Of a stretch of DNA of 64,000 nt, positions 1 through 6,824 are shown piece by piece (the stretch's first letter is position 1; the number at the start of each line of letters is the position of its first letter). Source of the DNA: Mycolicibacterium litorale (GTDB lineage Bacteria; Actinomycetota; Actinomycetes; Mycobacteriales; Mycobacteriaceae); the NCBI RefSeq assembly GCF_014218295.1, contig NZ_AP023287.1:5084001-5148000 (forward strand), written 5' to 3'. The position numbers were made by a program, and so were the translations under genes. The notes below the pieces were generated by a model. It made no database searches. It had not been told where the DNA came from and worked only from the letters and a program-made list of their open reading frames with translations.

Positions 1-390
1 CATGATCATTCCGTACTTGCCGGCGACCTCCATCGAGACGTCCTCGATGAGTGGAAAGGTCACCTCGACGTTGCGCATGTCGTTGAAGGCGATCTTGTCC
101 TTGATGGTGCGCAGCCAGGCGATGTGGCTGTACAGCCCGTCCACCGAGAGCCCGACCAGCTCGGTGTTGTAGGCGGCGAACTCCTTCTGCATTGACGCGA
201 ATGTGATGAATTCGCTTGTGCATACGGGAGTGAAGTCCGCTGGGTGGGAGAACAGGATCACCCACTTGCCGGCGTAGTCAGCGGGGAAGTTGATGTCACC
301 CTGGGTGGTCTTCGCCCGGAATGCCGGTGCAGGATCGCCGATGCGCGGCATCGTCGCCATAGGGGCGGTGTCTCCGGAAACGGTTGACAT
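1..390 (-). CDS. 1-Cys-type peroxiredoxin (AhpC/TSA family), C-terminus cut by window edge
   Basis: Thiol peroxidase that reduces hydroperoxides in the cytoplasm. 130 codons are visible. The peroxidatic site PADFTPVC places the catalytic Cys at about residue 57, and the following TSEFITFA, LVGLSVDG and HIAWLRTIKDKI blocks are typical of Prx6-like enzymes. The ATG is preceded by GAAAGGA. A palindrome at 434-449, identical in form to four others in the cluster, lies 44-59 bases upstream, so this gene probably belongs to the persulfide-responsive regulon and may also act on per- or polysulfides (inference). The rest of the protein lies outside the window. Confidence 0.93.
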   Translation of the reverse strand, partial: MSTVSGDTAPMATMPRIGDPAPAFRAKTTQGDINFPADYAGKWVILFSHPADFTPVCTSEFITFASMQKEFAAYNTELVGLSVDGLYSHIAWLRTIKDKIAFNDMRNVEVTFPLIEDVSMEVAGKYGMIM

Positions 391-433
391 GGAATTCCTT
401 TCGTAGCGGTTGTATGACATAGAGTTCAACTGC

Positions 434-449
434 ATACCCCTGGGGGTAT
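434..449. promoter_or_regulatory. CsoR/CstR-type operator 1 (peroxiredoxin promoter)
   Basis: ATACCCC-TG-GGGGTAT, a perfect 7+7 palindrome around a 2-base centre. It lies in the peroxiredoxin promoter region and matches the other four sites at 4377, 4412, 4446 and 5171. GC-rich palindromes of this form are known targets of CsoR-family repressors. Assignment to the local repressor (5215-5487) is inference. Confidence 0.8.
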
Positions 450-581
450 ATTCCAGACGATGCTGACGTTGCCGCGCAGTTTCGACGTTGGCAGCAGGCC
501 CGGACCTCATCCCGACGGCTATGGCCGGTGGCGTTGTATATGACCGCCTGCCGCCGGGTGAACTTCGGTCGGGCTACGCGG

Positions 582-1931
582 TTACTTCGCGGTCAGGCCC
601 AGCTCCCCGGCTTTGGCGAACGTGTCATCGATCAAAACGACCTCTATGCCGGCGCGGTCCAGGAGCGACGTTGCGATGGAGGCGCGGTAGCCCGATCCGC
701 AGTGGACCCATACCGGCCCGGCGGGCATGTCGTCGAGCCGGTTCGGCAGTTCGTGCAGGGGAATGTTGGTTGCGCCGGGGATGTGCTCTTTGTCGTATTC
801 GTGGGTTTGTCGTACGTCTAGGACGGACACCGATTCGGAGCCGACTTTCCCTGCGAGATCAGTGAAATCGGCGACCGGGTAGGAAGCGAGCCGGCTGCCG
901 CCAGCGAGTGCATCGATGGAGTCGGTGGCAGCGCCGGTGAGCCGGTCGACGCCGATGCGCACCAGTTCGCGTTTGGCGTCGGCGACGTGTTCGGCCGAAT
1001 CACCGATCACGGTGATCGGTGCGCCCCAGTCGTAGAGCCAGCCGAAGTAGCTGACGAACGATCCGGATAGCTCGAAACCCACGGTGCCGGGCAGGTGTCC
1101 AGCGGCGAACGCGGTCCGGGTGCGCAGGTCGACGACCCATTCGCCGGCGTCGATTCGGCGGCGCAGCTCGGTGGGGTCGACGATCGCCGGTGGTGTGAGG
1201 TCTACCGGTGCGGGACCTTCGCGGTTGATGACGCCCATGTGGGCGTAGTAGGCGGGGTAGGCCGATAGTCCTGCGAGCAGTTCGTCGACGAAGCTTTGTT
1301 CGTCTTGGGTCAGTGCCGGGTTGGTGCTGCGTTGTTCGGCGATGGTCGAGGAGTCTCCGGAGGCGGGTGTGGCCGAGCAGAAGCTGCCGAAGCCGTGGGT
1401 CGGGTAGATCGGGGTGTCGGGCGGCAGGCGGTCGGCGAGTTTGTGGACCGAGTGGTATTGGGCGTGTGAAAGTCCCTCGGTTTCGTCGGGCCCGATGAGG
1501 TCGGTGCGTCCGGTGGTGCCGTAGAGCATCGAGCCGCCGGTGAACACACCGTGGACGGTGCCGGTGTCGTCGCGCAGCACGTAGCTGACGTGGTGGTGGG
1601 TGTGGCCAGGGGTGTGCAGGACCTCGAGGTGAATCGGCCCGGCGTCGATGATGTCGCCGTCGGTGACCGCGCGTCGGTCGTAGTCGACGTCATCGCCTGC
1701 CGGCACTGCGTAGTCGGCGCCGACGGTGCGGGACAGTTCGAGCCCTCCGGTGACGTAGTCGTTGTGCAGGTGGGTTTCCAGCACGTGGGTGATGCGGACC
1801 TCGCGCTTCTCCGCGAGGTTGAGTATGCGGTCGATGTCGCGTTGCGGATCGACCACGACCGCGATGCCGTGGTGGGTGACCAGGTAGCTGCGGTCACCGA
1901 GTCCGGAGGTTTCGATGATTGAGACGTCCAT
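582..1931 (-). CDS. MBL-fold / double rhodanese fusion (persulfide dioxygenase-like), copy 1
   Basis: 449 residues: an N-terminal metallo-beta-lactamase domain (about 1-230) followed by two rhodanese domains. The metal motif reads HLHNDYVTGG, and PTHGFGSFC is also characteristic of this family. The first rhodanese domain lacks a catalytic cysteine, while the second has VHCGSGYRAS. Family members such as CstB oxidise low-molecular-weight persulfides to thiosulfate or sulfite. The ATG at 1931 is preceded by AAGGAG; an upstream in-frame extension would run into tauE and is rejected. Last gene of the four-gene leftward operon, 17 bases behind the TauE-family gene. Confidence 0.9.
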   Translation of the reverse strand: MDVSIIETSGLGDRSYLVTHHGIAVVVDPQRDIDRILNLAEKREVRITHVLETHLHNDYVTGGLELSRTVGADYAVPAGDDVDYDRRAVTDGDIIDAGPIHLEVLHTPGHTHHHVSYVLRDDTGTVHGVFTGGSMLYGTTGRTDLIGPDETEGLSHAQYHSVHKLADRLPPDTPIYPTHGFGSFCSATPASGDSSTIAEQRSTNPALTQDEQSFVDELLAGLSAYPAYYAHMGVINREGPAPVDLTPPAIVDPTELRRRIDAGEWVVDLRTRTAFAAGHLPGTVGFELSGSFVSYFGWLYDWGAPITVIGDSAEHVADAKRELVRIGVDRLTGAATDSIDALAGGSRLASYPVADFTDLAGKVGSESVSVLDVRQTHEYDKEHIPGATNIPLHELPNRLDDMPAGPVWVHCGSGYRASIATSLLDRAGIEVVLIDDTFAKAGELGLTAK

Positions 1932-1948
1932 GTTGCTCCTTCGTGGGT

Positions 1949-2722
1949 TCAGTGGAGGATGAGGGTGTCGACGAGCACGTAGGCGGCGACGGCGAAGACC
2001 AGGTAGGCGAACCAGCGCTGCAGACGGGTGGTGTCGGTTTGGGTGCCGAAGTATCCGGCGACCAGTGAGGTAGCCATCGCGGCGGCGACGAAGGCGCCGG
2101 TGACCCACCAGTCGACGGTGATGCCGCCTAGGTGAGAGGCGATGCCGGCGATGGAGTTGGCGATGATGATCAACAGCGAGGTGCCGATGGCGGTCGACAT
2201 TTCGACGCCGAGCACCACGACCAGTGCCGGGATGATGAGGAATCCGCCGCCGACACCGAATAGTCCGGTGAGCAACCCGACCAACAGTCCGGCACCGATC
2301 GAGCGGGGTGCGCAGCGGCGCCAGTTGACCTGGCCGGAGCGCACCTCGCAGGCGGTTCCCTTGGCGCCCTGGTCGGCGAGCATGCGGATGCCCGCGAGGA
2401 CCATGACGGCCGCGAATCCGATCATCAGTACTGGCTGGGGTAGGTGGGAGCTAAGGGCGCTGCCGGCGATCGTGGCGGGTATCCCGGCGGCGGCGAAGAT
2501 GCCCGCCATGCGCCACCGCACTTGTTTGGCTCGGATCTTGGGGAGCACCCCGACCGCCGACGCTGCGGCGACCACGATCAACGAAATCGGGATCGCCTGC
2601 TCCATGGTGAAGCCCATCCCGTAGACCAGCGCCGGGACGGCGAGGATGGATCCCCCGCCGCCGAGCAGACCCAGCAGCACGCCGATCAGCGCTCCCAGTG
2701 CCAGGCCGATCGTGATCGCCAT
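1949..2722 (-). CDS. Sulfite exporter TauE/SafE family membrane protein
   Basis: 257-residue polytopic membrane protein. Glycine-rich hydrophobic segments near the N-terminus (GVLLGLLGGGGSILAVPAL) and again mid-protein (LTGLFGVGGGFLIIPALVVV) are the duplicated TauE signature. It probably exports sulfite or a related sulfur anion produced by the neighbouring persulfide-oxidising enzymes; S. aureus cst clusters also carry a TauE gene. Starts at the ATG at 2722, 10 bases after the small Cys-rich gene, in the same leftward operon. Confidence 0.9.
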   Translation of the reverse strand: MAITIGLALGALIGVLLGLLGGGGSILAVPALVYGMGFTMEQAIPISLIVVAAASAVGVLPKIRAKQVRWRMAGIFAAAGIPATIAGSALSSHLPQPVLMIGFAAVMVLAGIRMLADQGAKGTACEVRSGQVNWRRCAPRSIGAGLLVGLLTGLFGVGGGFLIIPALVVVLGVEMSTAIGTSLLIIIANSIAGIASHLGGITVDWWVTGAFVAAAMATSLVAGYFGTQTDTTRLQRWFAYLVFAVAAYVLVDTLILH

Positions 2723-2732
2723 GACGGTTCCC

Positions 2733-2906
2733 CTACCCGTTCCACCGTTGGCGCAACATGGCGGCAAACCCTTGCGGCGTTCCCGTTCGCTGTGTGCATC
2801 GACACTGTCGCGCGGCGGATACCGAGCCCATGACGTCCTCGACGTGGTGGCCGCAGCCATCCCAGGTCACCTTGCCGCACACCCGGCAGTCAACGGCGTA
2901 ACACAT
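2733..2906 (-). CDS. Small six-cysteine protein, 57 aa
   Basis: Short protein with a CxxC pair (C7, C10), C18 followed by HH at 20-21, then C35 and C37, plus C2: a zinc-ribbon-like arrangement. It begins MCYAVDCRVCGKVTWDGCG and resembles short conserved actinobacterial proteins that I recognise only by this signature. A strong GGAAGGAG ribosome site precedes the ATG. It sits between the second MBL-rhodanese gene (28-base gap) and tauE (10-base gap), so it is co-transcribed. Function unknown; metal or persulfide binding by its thiols is a guess. Confidence 0.75.
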   Translation of the reverse strand: MCYAVDCRVCGKVTWDGCGHHVEDVMGSVSAARQCRCTQRTGTPQGFAAMLRQRWNG

Positions 2907-2934
2907 ATTGAACTCCTTCCGTGATAGGTCCGGG

Positions 2935-4314
2935 TCAGACTGCGGCGTGGGCGTCGGCCCAGGCGTTGTATCCCCCGAGCAGGTCGGACACCTGCGCAAT
3001 GTCGTTGGCGCGCAACAACGATGCGGCCACGCTGGAACGCCAGCCACCCGCGCAGTGCACGATGATCGGCTTGTCGGTCGGCACCTCTGCGAGGCGCAGA
3101 CGCAACTGGGCCAGCGGGATGTGCAGCGAGTGGGGGATGGCGCCGCTCTCGCGTTCACCGGGGTTGCGGATGTCGATCAGCGTCACCGCGTCGTCGGCGA
3201 GCAGTTCGTCGAGTTCGGTGACGGTGGTGCGGGGTGCGGCTTGCACGAGGTCGGCGAGTTCTGTGGGAAATTGTCCGTCGCGGCCGACGGTGAGGTAGCC
3301 GATCGCGTCATCGGAGCCGATACGCGCCAGTCGCAACGCCGCCTGCTGCTCATCACCAGGGTAGGTGATCAGGGCGATCTGCCCGCCGATGTCGGCCACC
3401 ATGCCCCCGGTTTCGGCGAACCGGCCGTCGAAGCCGACGTTGACCGTGCCTCGTAGGTGCCCGGCGGCGAAGTCTTCGACGCTGCGGGCGTCGAGCACCC
3501 ACACACCCGCGTCGAGCGCGGCACGGATCTGCTGGGGCGTCATCTCGGGCACGCGGCGATCGGTCTGCAGCAGGGGGTGCACCCGCTTGTTCATCGCTGC
3601 GTCGGAGGCGAAGTACGCCGGCGCGGCAGGCTGGCCCGCGGTGAGCATTGCGACGAACGCGTCCTCGTGCATCGGCTGCACTGACGGGTTGCTCACCCGC
3701 TGCTCCCCGATGGTGGAGGTCAGTTCGGTGGACAAATTCTTCCCACATGACGAACCGGCCCCGTGAGCCGGCATCACCGTCACGGCATCCGGCAAGGTCA
3801 TGAGCTTGTCATGCAGTGTGCGGTACATCGCGCGAGCCAGGTCGGCGCTTGAGCCGTCACCGAGGTTGACCAGATCCGGGCGGCCGACGTCGCCGATGAA
3901 CAGCGAGTCACCAGTCAGTACCGCCACCGGCTCCGCGCCGGGGTGCTCGCGGACCAGCACACTGATCGATTCCCAGGTGTGTCCCGGGGTCGACAGGATC
4001 TCCAGATCCACCTCACCCAGCGACAGATGCTCTCCGTCGGAGAGCCGGCGGATCGGATAGTCGGTCTCAGCGGCCTCGCCGAAACCGATCCACGCGCCGG
4101 TCGCGTCCACCAATTCCAGGTGCCCGGAGACAAAGTCGGCGTGGAAGTGGGTGTTGATCACCCCGTCGATGGTCAGCCCGAATTTGTGCGCGTCATCGAG
4201 ATAGTCGCCGATGTCGCGGCGCGGATCGACGACCACCGCGCGGCCGGTGGTCTCATCACCGATCAGATACGAGGCGTGCGACAGACACTCGATGTAGTAC
4301 TGCTCCAAGATCAT
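2935..4314 (-). CDS. MBL-fold / double rhodanese fusion (persulfide dioxygenase-like), copy 2
   Basis: 459 residues, first gene of the leftward operon. The N-terminal MBL domain has THFHADFVSGH and MPAHGAGSSCG. A first rhodanese-like domain lacks the active Cys, and a second ends in VHCAGGWRSSVAAS with an intact catalytic Cys. This is the domain order of CstB-like persulfide dioxygenase/sulfurtransferases. An AAAGGAG site precedes the ATG. Three operator palindromes lie 63-147 bases upstream, shared with the divergent rhodanese gene. It differs clearly from copy 1, so the pair is not a recent duplication and the two may use different persulfide substrates. Confidence 0.92.
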   Translation of the reverse strand: MILEQYYIECLSHASYLIGDETTGRAVVVDPRRDIGDYLDDAHKFGLTIDGVINTHFHADFVSGHLELVDATGAWIGFGEAAETDYPIRRLSDGEHLSLGEVDLEILSTPGHTWESISVLVREHPGAEPVAVLTGDSLFIGDVGRPDLVNLGDGSSADLARAMYRTLHDKLMTLPDAVTVMPAHGAGSSCGKNLSTELTSTIGEQRVSNPSVQPMHEDAFVAMLTAGQPAAPAYFASDAAMNKRVHPLLQTDRRVPEMTPQQIRAALDAGVWVLDARSVEDFAAGHLRGTVNVGFDGRFAETGGMVADIGGQIALITYPGDEQQAALRLARIGSDDAIGYLTVGRDGQFPTELADLVQAAPRTTVTELDELLADDAVTLIDIRNPGERESGAIPHSLHIPLAQLRLRLAEVPTDKPIIVHCAGGWRSSVAASLLRANDIAQVSDLLGGYNAWADAHAAV

Positions 4315-4376
4315 CGCCAGCTCCTTTCACTGCGTTGTCGGGCGCTCTTCGCAATGGCCCGCTGAACAGTTCTACG

Positions 4377-4392
4377 ATACCCCTAGGGGTAT
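4377..4392. promoter_or_regulatory. CsoR/CstR-type operator 2
   Basis: ATACCCC-TA-GGGGTAT, a perfect 16-bp palindrome 63 bases upstream of the leftward MBL-rhodanese operon. First of three sites in the divergent promoter region. Confidence 0.82.
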
Positions 4393-4411
4393 TTATTCCA
4401 ACCCGGGTTAG

Positions 4412-4427
4412 ATACCCTGCTGGGTAT
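4412..4427. promoter_or_regulatory. CsoR/CstR-type operator 3
   Basis: ATACCC-TGCT-GGGTAT, a 6+6 palindrome with the same outer bases as the other sites, centred 35 bases (about three helical turns) from operator 2. Confidence 0.72.
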
Positions 4428-4445
4428 GCTACGGTTCACCAGAAC

Positions 4446-4461
4446 ATACCCCCAGAGGTAT
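4446..4461. promoter_or_regulatory. CsoR/CstR-type operator 4
   Basis: ATACCCC-CA-GAGGTAT, one mismatch from perfect symmetry, centred 34 bases from operator 3 and just upstream of the rhodanese gene. Its presence argues that the real start of that gene lies downstream of it. Confidence 0.75.
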
Positions 4462-4476
4462 GCGTCAAACGACCCG

Positions 4477-5076
4477 ATGGAACCACACTTGATGCCACCC
4501 GCCACGATCGACGCCGCAGCGCTGCACGATCAGCTCTCGTCGACCAATCCGCCCCGCCTCATTGACGTCCGAACACCTGCGGAGTTCGAGACTCGACACA
4601 TCAGTGGCGCCTACAACGTTCCCCTCGACCTGCTGCGCGAGCACCGCGACGACATCGCCGGCCACCTCGACCAGCCGGTGGTGCTGATCTGCCGCTCCGG
4701 TCAGCGTGCTGCCCAGGCTGAGGAATCGCTGCGTAACGCTGGGCTGACAAACGTCTGGATCCTGAACGGCGGGATCTCCGGCTGGCAGGCCGGTGGGTTC
4801 GCACTCAACCGCGGCAGACAGCGCTGGGAGTTGGAACGCCAAGTGCGTCTGATCGCCGGGCTGATCGTCGCACTGAGCGTGCTGGCCGGCGCATTCATTC
4901 CCTACCTCGAATGGGTCGCCTTCGCCATCGGTACCGGCCTCACCATCGCTGCGCTGACCAACACCTGCGCCATGGGAATGCTGCTGGCCCGGTTGCCATA
5001 CAACCGCGCTGGCACCACCTGCGACGCTAAGGACATCGTCAACCAGCTGGCGCCCGCATCGCAGACCCCCAGGTGA
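4477..5076 (+). CDS. Rhodanese fused to DUF2892 membrane domain (YgaP-like sulfurtransferase)
   Basis: Rhodanese domain with LIDVRTPAEFETRHI and active site LICRSGQRAA, followed by a DUF2892 region with two hydrophobic segments (LIAGLIVALSVLAGAFIPYL and WVAFAIGTGLTIAAL). This matches membrane-bound YgaP-type sulfurtransferases that move sulfane sulfur at the membrane. The start is uncertain: an ATG at 4426 would overlap operator 3, so 4477 is used; 4492 is also possible, and neither has a strong ribosome site. Transcribed away from the MBL-rhodanese operon under shared operators. Confidence 0.85.
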   Translation: MEPHLMPPATIDAAALHDQLSSTNPPRLIDVRTPAEFETRHISGAYNVPLDLLREHRDDIAGHLDQPVVLICRSGQRAAQAEESLRNAGLTNVWILNGGISGWQAGGFALNRGRQRWELERQVRLIAGLIVALSVLAGAFIPYLEWVAFAIGTGLTIAALTNTCAMGMLLARLPYNRAGTTCDAKDIVNQLAPASQTPR

Positions 5077-5157
5077 TACGACCGCAACCACGACTGCACA
5101 CCACACGTCGATACGCGGCTGCCGCCTCGGGAATCTCAATGGCGGCGGTGTCGTTGA

Positions 5158-5487
<330 letters not shown>

Positions 5488-5510
5488 GCAACGACGACAA
5501 AGGAGTCATC

Positions 5511-5909
5511 ATGAGCATCGCCCTAGCTACCAGCCTGAAGACCACCTTCGACGACGCTGTAGCCCGCACGCGAGAAGCGCTGTCGGAACAGGGATTCGGC
5601 GTCCTCACCGAGATCGACGTCAAAGCTACCCTCAAGGACAAGCTCGACGAGGACGTTGAGAACTACCTGATCCTAGGTGCGTGCAACCCGCCACTAGCGC
5701 ACCGCGCAATTACGGCGAACCGTCAAATCGGGCTGCTGCTGCCCTGCAACGTCGTGGTGCGCAGCGACCCCGACAACCCAGAAAACACCCTCGTTGAGGC
5801 CATGAACCCGCAACTGCTCGTCGACGTCACCAACGAACCGCAGCTACAACCGATCGCCAAAGAAGTAGCCGACAAACTGATGGCCGCCGTCGCAGCGTTG
5901 ACGAGCTGA
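5511..5909 (+). CDS. DUF302 domain protein
   Basis: 132 residues with the DUF302 pattern: a GFGVLTEIDVKATLKDKL segment, YLILGACNPPLAHRAI and a LLPCNVVVR strand. The domain is common next to sulfur- and redox-handling genes, but its biochemical role is unknown. A clear AAAGGAG ribosome site fixes the start, 23 bases after the repressor, so the two genes are one unit. Last gene of the sulfur cluster. Confidence 0.88.
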   Translation: MSIALATSLKTTFDDAVARTREALSEQGFGVLTEIDVKATLKDKLDEDVENYLILGACNPPLAHRAITANRQIGLLLPCNVVVRSDPDNPENTLVEAMNPQLLVDVTNEPQLQPIAKEVADKLMAAVAALTS

Positions 5910-5913
5910 CCCG

Positions 5914-5937
5914 AGGAACGGCGGTTCCGCCGTTCCT
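5914..5937 (+). terminator. Hairpin terminating the sulfur cluster
   Basis: A perfect 11-bp stem (AGGAACGGCGG / CCGCCGTTCCT) with a 2-base loop begins 4 bases after the DUF302 stop. There is no T-tract, as is usual for mycobacterial terminators. Confidence 0.7.
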
Positions 5938-5996
5938 ACCCAACCCCACTGACGACTCATCGGTCCGAGCCGCACCTCGTGGCCGTCTTGACAAGT

Positions 5997-6113
5997 TCAG
6001 TGAAGGAAGCCGTCCCACTTCGGTTCGTAGGACCACACCCCCTCGTCGCTCGGCACCTTCACCTGAGCTTTGGCCAGCATCGGTTCGAGCGGAGGCATCA
6101 CGGGGAGGTCCAC
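5997..6113 (-). pseudogene. Remnant of a second ATP-dependent DNA ligase (ligC-type), N-terminal 38 codons
   Basis: Reading leftward from a GTG at 6113, the frame gives VDLPVMPPLEPMLAKA, then VWSYEPKWDGF, and stops two codons later. That is the conserved start of mycobacterial LigC up to the nucleotidyl-transfer motif KWDG. The rest of the roughly 350-residue enzyme is absent. It is not a copy of the intact ligase at 13132, whose N-terminus differs (VQLPVSPPVRPMLARS), so it is the stub of a separate paralogue. The break lies 60 bases beyond the hairpin that ends the sulfur cluster, suggesting that the cluster's arrival or a deletion destroyed this gene. Confidence 0.85.
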
Positions 6114-6191
6114 GTGTTCATTCTTACGCCCACGGGGTGACGGGCACCCGGGCTATCCGACGGCTGGGCGAATCGGTGACAAAATACGACC

Positions 6192-6818
6192 ATGGCGACC
6201 TCGTCGCGGCGCGTCGGCGCCGAAACATCCAAGACCAGGGACACCCTGCTCGACTGTGTCGAGAAGATGATGCTCGACGAGGGGTACGCCAGCGTCACCT
6301 ACCGGGCTCTGGCCGCCAAGGCCGGCGTCACCCCCAGCCTGGTGCAGTACTACTTCCCCAGCCTCGACGACATCTTCGTCGCCGCGATCCGCCGCTACTC
6401 CGAACGCAACCTCGACTACCTGAACAAGGCGCTCGAGAAACGGTCCGACGACCCGCTGCGGGCCGTGTGGGAGTACAGCTGGGACGAGGCGACCGGTGCG
6501 TTGATGACCGAGTTCATGGCTTTGGGCAACCACCGCAAGTCCATCCGCGCCGAGATCGCCGCGGTGACCGAGAGCGTGCGCAAGGTGCAGCTCGACGCAC
6601 TCACCACCAAGTTCGGCGCGGACGCCCGGCCCTTCGGTGACCTGTCGCTGCCCGCCGTGCAGCTGCTGATCTCGAGCCTTCCCAAATTCCTCAATCTGGA
6701 GAAGGGCGTGGGCGTCGACATGGCGCACGCCGAGCTGACCGAGGCGTTCGAACGCCTCCTGGATTCGGTCGAGCCGGCCCCCAAGCGCAAACCGGCCGGA
6801 CGGCGACGCACCCGCTGA
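6192..6818 (+). CDS. TetR/AcrR-family transcriptional regulator
   Basis: 208 residues. The N-terminal helix-turn-helix spans about residues 33-57 (VTYRALAAKAGVTPSLVQYYF), the canonical TetR recognition region; the C-terminal ligand domain is unassigned and the tail is very basic (KRKPAGRRRTR). It converges on the GH3 glucosidase gene. It is the closest candidate regulator for the three GTGCTATAC palindromes downstream, but its own promoter does not carry that site, so the link is unproven. Confidence 0.88.
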   Translation: MATSSRRVGAETSKTRDTLLDCVEKMMLDEGYASVTYRALAAKAGVTPSLVQYYFPSLDDIFVAAIRRYSERNLDYLNKALEKRSDDPLRAVWEYSWDEATGALMTEFMALGNHRKSIRAEIAAVTESVRKVQLDALTTKFGADARPFGDLSLPAVQLLISSLPKFLNLEKGVGVDMAHAELTEAFERLLDSVEPAPKRKPAGRRRTR

Positions 6819-6824
6819 TCGCGA

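Noticed and set aside
1932..2108. N-terminal extension of MBL-rhodanese copy 1
   Set aside because: Arg/His/Pro-rich and antiparallel to nothing conserved; it would overlap most of the end of tauE, while the ATG at 1931 has a strong ribosome site.
4426..4476. Upstream start for the rhodanese-DUF2892 gene at ATG 4426
   Set aside because: It overlaps operator 3 and would put operator 4 inside the coding region; the extra 17 residues resemble no rhodanese N-terminus.
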